46,101 nucleotides of DNA from Fimenecus sp045532175 (GTDB taxonomy: Bacteria; Bacillota; Clostridia; Oscillospirales; Acutalibacteraceae), in NCBI GenBank assembly GCA_045532175.1, contig JAZSFK010000060.1:1-46101 (forward strand), given 5' to 3'. The position numbers and the translations under genes are program-made. Below are positions 1 through 8,710 of the stretch, piece after piece. How positions within the stretch are numbered: the first letter of the stretch is position 1; each line of letters starts with the position of its first letter. The notes beneath the pieces were generated by a model. That model was given only the letters and a program-made list of their open reading frames with translations, did no database searches and was not told the DNA's origin.

Positions 1-3000
1 CTATGGGCTATTCTGTTTGCTTCTTCATTTAACTCCTTGTATGTAACTTTTTTATCTGCTGCTACAAGGGCTATCTTGTCCGGTGTTCTTTCTGCCTGTT
101 CCTCAAACAACTCATGGATACACTTTTCTCTTGCATATTCTGCCGTTGTGTTGTTGAACGTATAGATGATTATTTCTTTTTCTTCTTCGGTTATTACAGA
201 GATATCTTTGATGAGGGTTTCTTCATTAAGGGCTTGTATGAGTATTTGTATATACTCATTAATGAACTTATTTACGGTTTCTTCTTTGAATAAATCTGTG
301 CAGTACTCTGCCATAAGTACTGTTTCATTTTCTCTTGGTAATAATTGGAAACATAAATCACATCTTGCTGTGTTACCATATACTGGAATAAGCTCAGCCT
401 TTTTATCACCAAGAACTGGCTTTGTCATTTCTTCACTCTGGTATATGAACATAACATCAAAGAGGGTTTTCTTGCTACTTGTATTTTTGATGAGTTCTTG
501 TTGAGGATAATTTTGGTGACTGATTGCCTCAATTGATTTTTCCTTAACCTCATTTACAAAAGTTTTAAAGACCTTGGTGCCTGTTGGTTGGGTTCTCAAT
601 GAAAGCATATTTACAAGCATACCCCATGTATTAAGATATTTACTGCTTCTGCCACTTGAAGGTACACCTACAGATATATCTTCATTTCCCGAATACTTTG
701 AAAGTAGAATATTGTAGCATGCCATATAATAGGCATAAGGTGTTATGTTTAATTCTCTACACTTTTCTGTAATTTTATTATGTGTTTCAAGGTTTATGCG
801 TTCATAAATTCTTGAACCCACAACACTTTGTATTTCAGATTTAGGATAATCTGTATAGAGTTCAAGAACAGGTATGTCCTTATATTCATTAAGCCAATAT
901 TGTTTATCTTCTTCCGTATATTTGCTTGTTACAGCAAATTCACCATATTGGACTGTTTCAGGAAGTTCTCTGCCCATATACATTTCATTGAGTTCTCTGT
1001 AGAAAAGAGCAACGGTGCTACCATCAGCTATGATATGATGTAAATCCACCATAACTGTATTTTCATAATATCCTACACGAAGAAGTGGAAATCTGCTCAA
1101 ATCAAATGGTCTAATAAAGTCTTCCGGATTATCATTTTTTAATTCTTCAATGGATATTGCTGCTGTATCATTGATAATCTGAACAATCTCACCATTTCTG
1201 TTTTCAAAACTTGTTCTTAACCCTTCGTGTCGGGCAATTAACTTGTTTATTGAGTCTTCAAGTCTGTTCACATCAAGCTCTTTAACTTTGAATATGCAAG
1301 GAATATTGTATAGGGTAGAATTTGTATTCATCATCTGTGGAGTATATACAGACATCTGTGCAGCTGTAGCAGGAAGGACAGATGAATATTCTACTTTTTC
1401 ATATTTTTCTTCTTTTACTGTTAATTCTTTTGCAAGATTTTGAATATCCTTTGCTTCAAAAATTGCCTTGATGTTTACGGTATAGCCCTTATCTTCAAGT
1501 TCACTTACAAGTTCTATCGATTTAAGCGAGTCACCACCTAAATCAAAGAAGTTATCAAGCACACCTACTTTTTCAACATCAAGAACTGTTTCAGTTGCAG
1601 CAGTTAAGATTTCTTCTTCAAACGTCTGTGGAGCTACATATTCTGTTTCTGTGGAAATATTATCAAGGTCAATTTCCGGTAAATCGATTCTGCTTGCTTT
1701 ACCACTTGCTGTCATTGGCATCTGTTCAAGGTGTGTAAAGATATGTGGAACCATGTATTTAGGCAGAGTTGCAGAAAGTTGCATTCTCAATTCTTTTGCA
1801 TCAAACTCTTCACCTGTATAGAATGCACAGATAAGCTGACGCTCTTTCTTATCCTTACGAACATCAACTACTACACGTTCAACACCTTCAACACCCTGCA
1901 ATACACTTTCAATTTCCCCAAGCTCAATTCGAAGACCACGAATTTTAACCTGGAAGTCCTTTCTTCCCACGAATACAATATTTCCGTCTTCTCTCCAGTA
2001 AGCAAGGTCGCCTGTTTTGTAAAGCTTTCCGTCTCCAAACGGATTGTCAATAAACTTTTCCGCTGATAATTCAGGATTATTAAGATATCCTGCACAGACA
2101 CCGTCACCAGCAATACAAATTTCACCCGTTACCCCTATTGGTAACAAGTTCATATATTTATCAACAATATGAATTTGTGCATTGTGAATAGGTGCACCAA
2201 TTGAAACAATATCATCTGTATCATCACAGGAGAACACATAGTCAACACAGCTCACAGTTGTTTCTGTTGGACCATATTCGTTATGTATCTCTATGTGTTT
2301 GCCGAATCTTTCTAAAAATTCAATACAACTGGAACGACGAAGCGACTCACCACCAGATATGAGATATTTCATATTGTGAAGAGTTTTTCCTTCAAAATGT
2401 TGCAGAATTATTTGTAAATGTGTTGGTGTTACTTTAATGGCATTGATTTCCTCATTATTGATAATTTCCGATAAATCTTTTAATAAATCACTATCGTAGA
2501 AATATGTTGTACCACCTGTCACTAAAGGAAGAAAATATGATGGGACTGACAAGTCAACACTTGTAGAAGTGAAAAATGGCATACTGATAGGCTCTGTACC
2601 ATATATACTCATCAATGCAGACATATACCAACACAAATTTTTATGTTGAATCATTGCCCCCTTGGGAGTACCTGTACTACCTGATGTATAAATACAATAA
2701 CCGAAGTCCTCACCCGATATTTCTATATTAGGCTTGTTTGTACTTGAATTATTAACTAATCCACTAAAGTTTTCTTCTGTAATGCACAACTTTGCTTTAC
2801 TGTCAGATAATATCTGGTCTATTCTTTCTTGTGGATGAGAAGGGTCAAAAGGCAAATATGCCGCACCTGCTTTAAGAATACCAAGTACTGAAACTAAAAA
2901 CTTACTTGTTCTTGAAAATTTAATGCCGACAATATCACCTTTACCAATACTCTTTTCAATTAGACTATTTGCAAGGCGATTCGATTGTTTGTCAAGTTCT

Positions 3001-4397
3001 TTGTATGTAAAGATTTTATCGGTTGCAACAAGCACTACCTTGTCAGGTGTTCTTTCTGCCTGTTCTTCAAACAACTTATGGATGTATTTATCTTTATCAT
3101 ATTCTATTTTTGTGTCATTGAAACCATAAAGAATTTTCTGTTTTTCTTCACCTGAAACCATTTCAAGTTCATATATGATTCTATCAGGATTTTCAACGGC
3201 ATTTTCTGCCAATGAAACGATTGAATTCAGCATAATCTGAATTTCTTGTTCAGTGAACATAGATGTCCTGTAACGAATTTTAAGATTGTGTTTTTCGTCA
3301 TTGAAATTTTGCATATGAATATCTAACGGAAGAGATAATGCGTCGCTATATTGAAAAACAAATTCATAATTTTCACTTGATTCAAAACTTTGATAATCAA
3401 AAGTTATATCAAACAGATTGTTCTTTTCAACACCTTTTTCTTTAAGTAAATCTTTAATATCCGTTTGTGTAAACTTCTGGTGTCTGAATAAGTTCAACTT
3501 ATTATCTTCTGTCTTTTTTGCAAATTCAACAAAGGATACCGGCTCCATATTGCAAATTAAAGGAAGAATGTGCATATACAATCCAATAGTATTCATTTCC
3601 GCTGCTGTTGTACGGTTAAGAACAGGTACACCAAATGTAAACTTATCAACCTCATATTTTCGTGCTATAAACAAACTGATAACCGCATCGAAAAATGAGT
3701 TTAAAGAAATCTCGTTTGTGTCACAGAATTTTTTAATTTTTACAAAGATTTCATTAGAAATATAACTGTTTTGTTCTGAAGAAGTATAATCCAATCCTTT
3801 TTGTGCCTGTGAAACGACAGAGCATATCGGTTCTGTTAGGAATTGCTCTTCCCAGAACTTTTTATCACGATTATAACGACTACTGTTTTTATATGTTTCT
3901 TCAGCGTTTACATATTCTTCATAAGACTGAAATTTTTCAGGGATATACGGTCTGTTATTTAGGTAATTATCAAAAAAATCGGCCATTATCTGAGTGCTGA
4001 AACCATCAATAATAATGTGATGTAAGCCAAGTATGAATCCCGATTTCGTTGGTGTCTGAAAAATTACGCATTTTATTAATTCGTCTTTTATTTCTATTGG
4101 AGTATTTGTATGTTTTATACTCGCATCATACAACTCACTATCCGAATTGAAATATGCGAAGGGATAGTTTTTGAACTTGAACTCGTCTATCGACATAATT
4201 GGCTCGTTTTTTTCTGATTTAATTCTTATTCTTAAGGTATCAAAGGTTTCTACAAGGCAGTTAATTGCTGAATTTAATTCTTCATAACTATATACTTTAT
4301 TAAAAACATCCATTCCGCCTTGATTCCAAAGGGCAAAACTTGAATCAAAATTTTTTATATAAAAATTCCTTTGAGATGATGTAAGATGAAAATTCAT
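1..4397 (-). CDS. Non-ribosomal peptide synthetase, C-A-PCP-C-A..., partial at left edge
   Basis: Reading leftwards from ATG 4397 (Shine-Dalgarno GAAAGGAA) the frame stays open to base 1, giving 1465 residues with no stop, so the C-terminus is outside the window. Domains seen: condensation (HHIIIDG, about residue 129), adenylation (YTSGSTGTPKG about 575; TGDLAYW), peptidyl carrier (LGGDSLKS about 955), second condensation (HHIIADG about 1122), and the first 50 residues of a second adenylation domain. Reading the pocket positions of the first A domain by alignment to GrsA gives D-L-P-K-I-G-E-V-S plus the A10 lysine, closest to the asparagine signature I recall (DLTKLGEVGK). Starting with a condensation domain implies a donor loaded in trans; the acyl ligase/ACP pair at 5.8-7.7 kb is the obvious candidate. 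Family and domain order are firm; Asn specificity and the acyl starter are inferences. Confidence 0.95.
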   Translation of the reverse strand, partial: MNFHLTSSQRNFYIKNFDSSFALWNQGGMDVFNKVYSYEELNSAINCLVETFDTLRIRIKSEKNEPIMSIDEFKFKNYPFAYFNSDSELYDASIKHTNTPIEIKDELIKCVIFQTPTKSGFILGLHHIIIDGFSTQIMADFFDNYLNNRPYIPEKFQSYEEYVNAEETYKNSSRYNRDKKFWEEQFLTEPICSVVSQAQKGLDYTSSEQNSYISNEIFVKIKKFCDTNEISLNSFFDAVISLFIARKYEVDKFTFGVPVLNRTTAAEMNTIGLYMHILPLICNMEPVSFVEFAKKTEDNKLNLFRHQKFTQTDIKDLLKEKGVEKNNLFDITFDYQSFESSENYEFVFQYSDALSLPLDIHMQNFNDEKHNLKIRYRTSMFTEQEIQIMLNSIVSLAENAVENPDRIIYELEMVSGEEKQKILYGFNDTKIEYDKDKYIHKLFEEQAERTPDKVVLVATDKIFTYKELDKQSNRLANSLIEKSIGKGDIVGIKFSRTSKFLVSVLGILKAGAAYLPFDPSHPQERIDQILSDSKAKLCITEENFSGLVNNSSTNKPNIEISGEDFGYCIYTSGSTGTPKGAMIQHKNLCWYMSALMSIYGTEPISMPFFTSTSVDLSVPSYFLPLVTGGTTYFYDSDLLKDLSEIINNEEINAIKVTPTHLQIILQHFEGKTLHNMKYLISGGESLRRSSCIEFLERFGKHIEIHNEYGPTETTVSCVDYVFSCDDTDDIVSIGAPIHNAQIHIVDKYMNLLPIGVTGEICIAGDGVCAGYLNNPELSAEKFIDNPFGDGKLYKTGDLAYWREDGNIVFVGRKDFQVKIRGLRIELGEIESVLQGVEGVERVVVDVRKDKKERQLICAFYTGEEFDAKELRMQLSATLPKYMVPHIFTHLEQMPMTASGKASRIDLPEIDLDNISTETEYVAPQTFEEEILTAATETVLDVEKVGVLDNFFDLGGDSLKSIELVSELEDKGYTVNIKAIFEAKDIQNLAKELTVKEEKYEKVEYSSVLPATAAQMSVYTPQMMNTNSTLYNIPCIFKVKELDVNRLEDSINKLIARHEGLRTSFENRNGEIVQIINDTAAISIEELKNDNPEDFIRPFDLSRFPLLRVGYYENTVMVDLHHIIADGSTVALFYRELNEMYMGRELPETVQYGEFAVTSKYTEEDKQYWLNEYKDIPVLELYTDYPKSEIQSVVGSRIYERINLETHNKITEKCRELNITPYAYYMACYNILLSKYSGNEDISVGVPSSGRSSKYLNTWGMLVNMLSLRTQPTGTKVFKTFVNEVKEKSIEAISHQNYPQQELIKNTSSKKTLFDVMFIYQSEEMTKPVLGDKKAELIPVYGNTARCDLCFQLLPRENETVLMAEYCTDLFKEETVNKFINEYIQILIQALNEETLIKDISVITEEEKEIIIYTFNNTTAEYAREKCIHELFEEQAERTPDKIALVAADKKVTYKELNEEANRIAH

Positions 4398-4449
4398 CAC
4401 AATTTCCTTTCATTCTTTTACAGGTTTAAAACTATTTATAATTATTTTA

Positions 4450-4478
4450 ATTTTATTATAAATAACTATTTTTGTCAA
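4450..4478 (-). promoter_or_regulatory. Sigma-A promoter for the left NRPS
   Basis: On the minus strand TTGACA (4478-4473) is separated by 17 bases from TAAAAT (4455-4450), upstream of ATG 4397. It lies back to back with the promoter of the flavoprotein pair, so both directions share one short control region. Confidence 0.65.
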
Positions 4479-4501
4479 CATATACATCCTCAAACAAACT
4501 C

Positions 4502-4530
4502 TTGCAAACACACATAAAAAATGCTATAAT
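4502..4530 (+). promoter_or_regulatory. Sigma-A promoter for the flavoprotein pair
   Basis: TTGCAA (4502-4507), 17-base spacer, TATAAT (4525-4530), followed about 25 bases later by the Shine-Dalgarno GGAGG of the GTG-started gene. Confidence 0.7.
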
Positions 4531-4566
4531 TAACATATCAAGTTGTGTTTGAGAGGAGGTTTTTTG

Positions 4567-5082
4567 GTGAGTGTTTTAGTTGTAAATATGCTACCCTCAA
4601 ACGACATACAAGCACTTTCTGTGATTGAAAAAATTCAAAGTAAAGATAATTGCTGTACAGTAATCAACGTGTTTGAAGAAACTGTTTATTCTTGTAAAGG
4701 ATGTTATTCATGTTGGTTTCACACACCTGGAATATGTTTTCAAAAGGATATATGTGAAAATATACTTCGTGAATATTTAAAAAATGATATCATAATATAC
4801 ATAACCAAAACATCATTAGGCACAATACACTTTAAAACAAAAAATGTTATTGATAGAGTTTCCTTCTGCTCAATAACTCCTTTTGATGAGTATAGAAATA
4901 ACGAAACATTTCATTCTTGCAGATATCATAAAAAATATAAAATAGGCATCGTTTATACCGGCAACGCAGATAACGATTTAATGAATTCGTGGGTTGAAAG
5001 ATGGGCACTTAACATAACCAGCACATCAATCGGTGCATATCCTATCGAGAATATAGAGGAGTTGTTAAAATGCATACCATAA
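4567..5082 (+). CDS. Iron-sulfur-flavoprotein-like / NADPH-FMN reductase family protein
   Basis: A 171-residue protein started here at GTG 4567, because GGAGG at 4555-4559 sits 7 bases upstream; longer in-frame starts overlap that site. Near residue 43 it has a cysteine cluster, CKGCYSCW followed by GIC and DIC, the pattern C-x2-C-x2-C with a further Cys seen in WrbA/iron-sulfur flavoprotein relatives, where the family usually has C.GC..C....G.C...DD. The rest fits a short flavodoxin fold, with GIVYTGN in the C-terminal half. It overlaps the next gene by 13 bases, so the two are probably translationally coupled and may form a heteromeric flavin oxidoreductase. Position beside the NRPS suggests, but does not prove, a redox tailoring role. 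Confidence 0.75.
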   Translation: MSVLVVNMLPSNDIQALSVIEKIQSKDNCCTVINVFEETVYSCKGCYSCWFHTPGICFQKDICENILREYLKNDIIIYITKTSLGTIHFKTKNVIDRVSFCSITPFDEYRNNETFHSCRYHKKYKIGIVYTGNADNDLMNSWVERWALNITSTSIGAYPIENIEELLKCIP

Positions 5083-5714
5083 TAGTAAATGGTTCTCCAA
5101 GAGGTGCCAGTGGTAATTCGCAAATAATTATAAATAAATTTATAGAAGGATATTCTCTTGATGGCAATACTCACGAAATGTTTTATGTATCTGACAAAAA
5201 TAGCTGGGAAAAAATTTCAACTACTATCTCGAAAGCAGAAAACATAATGGTCGTTTTTCCTCTGTATGCCGAATTATTACCTGGTTCATTGTTGGAATTC
5301 TTTGAATATTTATCCAACACTAAACTGAGCACAAATAATAAAATGTCTTTTGTTTTACATAGTGGCAATTTGATTGCAGGAATAAGAGGCTGTTGCAAGC
5401 AATATTTGAAAGAGTTAACAAAATCTCTAGGATGCGATTTTGGAGGTGTTCTTATCCGTGGAAATAGTTTTTTCTACTATAATATTAGTAAAGAAAAAGC
5501 TGACGAGTTAGTCGAACCCTATGCCGAAATGGGTAAATATTTTGGTAAGCATAAATGCTTTTTTGGTAATGAAATTGAGGCATTTGCGGGTCCAACAAAA
5601 ATTGAAAAATCCGAATCACGAGTAATTAATCGCATATGTAAAATCCTAATGACAGAATTTGGCGAAAAAGCAAACTGTACAATTCCGTTAAACGACAGAC
5701 CATACGAAGAATAA
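5070..5714 (+). CDS. Flavodoxin-fold NAD(P)H-dependent FMN reductase family protein
   Basis: 214 residues beginning MHTIIVNGSPRG, the FMN-phosphate loop typical of NADPH-dependent FMN reductases (NGSPR near residue 7). A second conserved flavin-contact segment is VVFPLYAELLPGSLLEFFEY (about residues 61-80). The start ATG lies inside the end of the preceding gene and is preceded by GAGGAG. The partner carries the cysteine cluster and this protein does not, so the pair may divide a function usually found in one polypeptide. Substrate unknown; an oxidative or reductive step on the NRPS product is possible. The gene ends at a strong bidirectional terminator. Confidence 0.8.
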   Translation: MHTIIVNGSPRGASGNSQIIINKFIEGYSLDGNTHEMFYVSDKNSWEKISTTISKAENIMVVFPLYAELLPGSLLEFFEYLSNTKLSTNNKMSFVLHSGNLIAGIRGCCKQYLKELTKSLGCDFGGVLIRGNSFFYYNISKEKADELVEPYAEMGKYFGKHKCFFGNEIEAFAGPTKIEKSESRVINRICKILMTEFGEKANCTIPLNDRPYEE

Positions 5715-5722
5715 AAAAAAGC

Positions 5723-5754
5723 AAAAGAGCGACTTCACTAGAAGTCGCTCTTTT
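5723..5754. terminator. Bidirectional intrinsic terminator
   Basis: Perfect 14-bp stem (AAAAGAGCGACTTC, loop ACTA, complement) with A-run on one side and T-run on the other, between the convergent flavoprotein and ACP genes. Confidence 0.9.
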
Positions 5755-5776
5755 ATCATTTAAGAAAAAATATTGC

Positions 5777-6001
5777 TTAACCAATAATTTTCTCAAGATA
5801 ATCCACAACATTTTTAACTGATTTAAAGCTCTTTAATTCTTTGTTTGAAATTTCAATGTCAAATTCATCTTCAATTGCACAGATTAACTGTACAAGTCCC
5901 AATGAAGAAAGTTCTAAATCGTTGAGCTTCATCTGTGGGTCTAATTTTATGTCTTCACGACCTGAAATATCGTTATATATTTGTTGAAGCTTATCAAACA
6001 T
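5777..6001 (-). CDS. Stand-alone acyl carrier protein
   Basis: 74-residue acidic carrier protein. The phosphopantetheine serine is in LELSSLGLVQL (about residue 33), followed by the helix-III signature EDEFDIEI. The usual Asp before the serine is replaced by Ser, which is common in specialised carrier proteins. It starts one base after the stop of the acyl ligase gene, behind GGAGGG, so the two are co-translated. With the ligase it forms an acyl-loading module that could hand an acyl chain to the first condensation domain of the left NRPS. It is not the housekeeping AcpP: no fatty-acid synthesis genes are adjacent. Confidence 0.92.
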   Translation of the reverse strand: MFDKLQQIYNDISGREDIKLDPQMKLNDLELSSLGLVQLICAIEDEFDIEISNKELKSFKSVKNVVDYLEKIIG

Positions 6002-6002
6002 T

Positions 6003-7712
6003 TTAATTCCCTCCGTTAATTTCTTTTTCTAATGAAAGATAGTCAACCTTACCCATATTGGTAACCGGAATTTCATCACGGAAAATAATTTCGTGGGGTA
6101 ATGAGTATTCTGCAAGGTTATTTTTGCAACATTCCATAACTTTTGATTTTACAAGCTCTTTATCGGCATCTTTGTTATTAAGCACAACGAATGCACCGAT
6201 TTTTTGTCCGTAAATTCTGTCTTTTATTCCAACAACACAGCATTGTGCAACCGCAGGACATTTGCAAACGGCATCTTCAACTTGTGTGGCATAAACATTA
6301 TAACCGCCACTGATAAGTATTCGTGAATTTCTTTGACGGAAGTAAATATACCCGTCATTATCCATAGAGAACGTATCGCCTGTATGAAGCCATATCTTAC
6401 CGTCAGCATGGCGCTGAAGTGATTTTCCAGTTGCTTCTTCGTTTTTATAGTAGCCCTTCATTACAAGAGGACCTGAAACACAAAGTTCACCATCTTCGCC
6501 CCTTGGCAATTCCTCCTGAGTGTCGGGCTTAACAATTTTAAAGTAAACATCAGGGTAGGGAATACCCACGCTGCCAATTCTTGTGTCAAAGGCAGGGTTG
6601 ATTGAACAGCCGGCAACACATTCAGTTTGACCATAAGCTTCTCGAAGAACAACTTTTGCTCCGCCTTTTTTTAGCAGTTTGTTAACTCTGTGCTGGAGTT
6701 TTTCGGGCAATTTATCGCCACCACAAACAAGAAGTTCCATAAACGACAAGTCATCAGTATCAATTTTAGGATAACGAATTAATGCTTCATATAATCCAGG
6801 AACACCATAAATACAATTGATTTTTTTCTTGAAAATCAGTTTGCTGCACTCCTGAAAATCGTATTTCGGTAAAAGATACACGTGAAAACCTAAACACAAC
6901 ATAGCGTGTACACAGATTACAAGACCAAAACCGTGAAAAAGCGGCATAACGGCCAATGATTTTTTACCCACAACATCCTCAATTCCACCAATGTCATAAG
7001 TATGCATTGCAAGACTGTTAACATTAAGATTTGTAATCATAACACCTTTTGGTGTGCCCGATGTACCGCCACTATAAAGAATAACTGCTGTGTCATCAGC
7101 TTGTCCATCATCAGTAGGCATCGCAGAATTTTTTTCTTTACCAAGTTTTAATAAATCATTCCAATAGATTACATCATGGTCAGGATTAAATGTAAGATTA
7201 AGCTTGTTTTGTGATGCATAAACAGGCTTTGCATATAAAGGAAGTGCGTCAACAATTCTTGCAAGAATCATTTTAGGTTCTTTTGATGTGTTCCATTTGA
7301 TTTTTGCAAATTTAGGGTAAATCATATCAAGTGTAAGAATTGCTACACTATCCGTATCCTCAACAAATTTTTGAATTTCAGTTGCTGAAAGCAACGGATG
7401 AATCATATTGGCAACTGCACCGACACGATTAACCGCATATATCATAAAAAGTGCCTGTGGAGTATTAGGGGTAATAATTGAAACAGCATCACCTTTTTTT
7501 ACACCGATTGCAACAAGTGATTTCGCCAGATTTTCAATATTTTCTATAAGCTTTTTATATGTATATTTTTTCCCTTGAAATTCAACTGCCGTAAGATTAG
7601 GATAACGCTCAGCACCTTTTCTCAGGTGCTCATACATTGAGTACTCAGGATACTCAGAAATCCACCTTTCAGGGTTCTGATGTTCATACCAAATACTTTT
7701 TTCTCTTTTCAT
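6003..7712 (-). CDS. AMP-dependent fatty-acyl ligase (acyl-CoA/acyl-ACP synthetase)
   Basis: 569 residues from MKREKSIW. The frame is open 33 bases further upstream, but ATG 7712 has GAGAG in front and starts at the conserved N-terminus. ANL superfamily motifs: phosphate loop YSGGTSGTPKGVM (about residue 220), EAYGQTECV, LHTGD, and the C-terminal catalytic lysine in PVTNMGKVD. The N-terminal EHLRKGAERYPNLTAVEFQGKKYTY is typical of long/medium-chain acyl-CoA synthetases. The immediately following ACP makes acyl-ACP formation the likely reaction: acyl-AMP, then acyl-S-pantetheine-ACP. Transcribed towards the left NRPS, but separated from it by two plus-strand genes and a terminator, so it is a separate transcript. 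Confidence 0.92.
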   Translation of the reverse strand: MKREKSIWYEHQNPERWISEYPEYSMYEHLRKGAERYPNLTAVEFQGKKYTYKKLIENIENLAKSLVAIGVKKGDAVSIITPNTPQALFMIYAVNRVGAVANMIHPLLSATEIQKFVEDTDSVAILTLDMIYPKFAKIKWNTSKEPKMILARIVDALPLYAKPVYASQNKLNLTFNPDHDVIYWNDLLKLGKEKNSAMPTDDGQADDTAVILYSGGTSGTPKGVMITNLNVNSLAMHTYDIGGIEDVVGKKSLAVMPLFHGFGLVICVHAMLCLGFHVYLLPKYDFQECSKLIFKKKINCIYGVPGLYEALIRYPKIDTDDLSFMELLVCGGDKLPEKLQHRVNKLLKKGGAKVVLREAYGQTECVAGCSINPAFDTRIGSVGIPYPDVYFKIVKPDTQEELPRGEDGELCVSGPLVMKGYYKNEEATGKSLQRHADGKIWLHTGDTFSMDNDGYIYFRQRNSRILISGGYNVYATQVEDAVCKCPAVAQCCVVGIKDRIYGQKIGAFVVLNNKDADKELVKSKVMECCKNNLAEYSLPHEIIFRDEIPVTNMGKVDYLSLEKEINGGN

Positions 7713-7760
7713 AACACTCTCACAAACTCCATCCGTAAAGAACAAAATTATACATTATGT

Positions 7761-7789
7761 ATGATACCATAATAGAGCATTTTTTTCAA
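7761..7789 (-). promoter_or_regulatory. Sigma-A promoter for the acyl ligase/ACP unit
   Basis: Minus strand TTGAAA (7789-7784), 17 bases, TATCAT (7766-7761), about 50 bases ahead of ATG 7712. Confidence 0.65.
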
Positions 7790-7899
7790 TACCTTGAAAG
7801 AGATTTTTAACTGTCATTTTTATTGTATAATGTAATGGTTTATCCCTTGTTTTTATAAAGAATTCGTGATATAATATTTTAAATTCATACAATTCACGA

Positions 7900-7928
7900 T
7901 TGATATTAAGGTTTTTGTATGCTATAAA
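7900..7928 (+). promoter_or_regulatory. Sigma-A promoter for panD
   Basis: TTGATA (7900-7905), 17 bases, TATAAA (7923-7928). A small inverted repeat (TCGTGA near 7864, TCACGA near 7894) lies just upstream and could be an operator, though nothing identifies a regulator. Confidence 0.6.
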
Positions 7929-7942
7929 TATGAGGTGTGGAA

Positions 7943-8326
7943 ATGTACATTACATTGTTGAAAAGCAAAATTCATCGTGCTACTGTGACACAGTCAGAAC
8001 TCAATTACGTTGGTAGTATTACAATCGACAAAGCATTGATGGATGCAGCAGGAATTCTTGAATACGAAAAAGTACAAATTGCCGATATTGATAATGGCAA
8101 CAGATTTGAGACATACGTAATTGCAGGTGAAGAAAACAGCGGTTGTATCTGCCTTAATGGTGCAGCTGCAAAGTGCGTCGAAGTGGGAGACAAGATTATA
8201 ATTATGGCTTATGTTCAGATGACTCCCGAGGAAAACGAAACTCACTTCCCAAAAGTTGTTTTTGTAAACGACAAAAATGAAATTGCTGAAGTTGTTAGTT
8301 ACGAAAAACACGGTGAAATAAAATAA
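7943..8326 (+). CDS. panD: Aspartate 1-decarboxylase proenzyme
   Basis: 127 residues, the usual PanD length. It converts L-aspartate to beta-alanine for pantothenate, CoA and phosphopantetheine synthesis, using a pyruvoyl group made by self-cleavage. The cleavage site Gly-Ser is in YVGSITID (about residues 22-29), with N-terminal MYITLLKSKIHRATVTQ and conserved LNGAAA around residue 71. ATG 7943 is preferred over GTG 7937 because GAGGTG lies at the right distance. It is a lone pan gene here, divergent from the acyl ligase/ACP genes. Its product ultimately feeds the pantetheine arms of carrier proteins; a functional link with the NRPS is inference. Confidence 0.97.
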   Translation: MYITLLKSKIHRATVTQSELNYVGSITIDKALMDAAGILEYEKVQIADIDNGNRFETYVIAGEENSGCICLNGAAAKCVEVGDKIIIMAYVQMTPEENETHFPKVVFVNDKNEIAEVVSYEKHGEIK

Positions 8327-8357
8327 TAGGAGAATTTATCCTCTAATTATTGTATGA

Positions 8358-8390
8358 AAAGCCAATGGCAAATGCTGTTGGCTTTAGTTT
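8358..8390 (+). terminator. Intrinsic terminator after panD
   Basis: AAAGCCAA (8358-8365) pairs with TTGGCTTT (8378-8385), followed by AGTTTTT. Confidence 0.8.
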
Positions 8391-8416
8391 TTGATTAAAT
8401 AAAATAAAAATACACC

Positions 8417-8445
8417 TTGACAAAGTACTACATACTGTGTATAAT
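8417..8445 (+). promoter_or_regulatory. Consensus promoter of tRNA-Trp
   Basis: TTGACA (8417-8422), 17 bases, TATAAT (8440-8445): a perfect consensus sigma-A promoter about 40 bases before the tRNA, as expected for a stable RNA. Confidence 0.85.
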
Positions 8446-8485
8446 ATTTTAGGATTTGAAACGCACATATTGTAAAATTTAATAT

Positions 8486-8561
8486 AGGGGTATAGCTCAG
8501 TTGGTAGAGCAGTGGTCTCCAAAACCACGTGCCGAGGGTTCGAATCCTTCTGCCCCTGCCA
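8486..8561 (+). tRNA. tRNA-Trp (anticodon CCA)
   Basis: A 76-base cloverleaf including an encoded CCA end. Acceptor AGGGGTA pairs with TGCCCCT; D arm GCTC/GAGC; anticodon stem GTGGT/ACCAC with loop CTCCAAA, anticodon CCA; T arm GAGGG-TTCGAAT-CCTTC; discriminator G. The 3' end (T arm and acceptor) is repeated downstream at 8711 and 9740, as expected when integrases use a tRNA 3' end as attachment site. Confidence 0.97.
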
Positions 8562-8565
8562 AAAA
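8541..8565 (+). repeat. tRNA-Trp 3' end as attachment site (copy 1)
   Basis: The stretch CGAATCCTTCTGCCCCTGCC at the tRNA 3' end plus the following A-run is the parent of two downstream copies. The intact copy belongs to the functional tRNA. Confidence 0.7.
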
Positions 8566-8570
8566 GGAAA

Positions 8571-8600
8571 AGAGTCGTTTTTACGGCTCTTTTTCTTTTT
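8571..8600 (+). terminator. Intrinsic terminator after tRNA-Trp
   Basis: AGAGTCG and CGGCTCT (one G-T pair) around a U-rich loop, followed by TTTTTCTTTTT. Confidence 0.85.
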
Positions 8601-8611
8601 AGTTTGTGTAA

Positions 8612-8710
8612 ATGGGTTGGATTCGCGGCACGTGGAGCGTGTCGAGGGGTGCGGGTCTCCGGTGGAGACCTCTGCGAAGCAGAAGCACCGACCGAGCCGG
8701 CAGGCGAGAA
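8612..8710. repeat. GC-rich structured segment, repeat-like
   Basis: About 100 bases of much higher GC than the surroundings. It contains a perfect hairpin GGTCTCC-GGT-GGAGACC and a second TCTGC-GAA-GCAGA, and ends exactly at the second tRNA 3'-end copy. No convincing ORF: the frames through it are shadows. It looks like a REP-type element or the end of an integrated element. Confidence 0.4.

Noticed and set aside
4543..4566. Upstream starts for the flavoprotein at 4543 or 4564
   Set aside because: They precede, overlap or sit too close to the GGAGG site; GTG 4567 has proper spacing.
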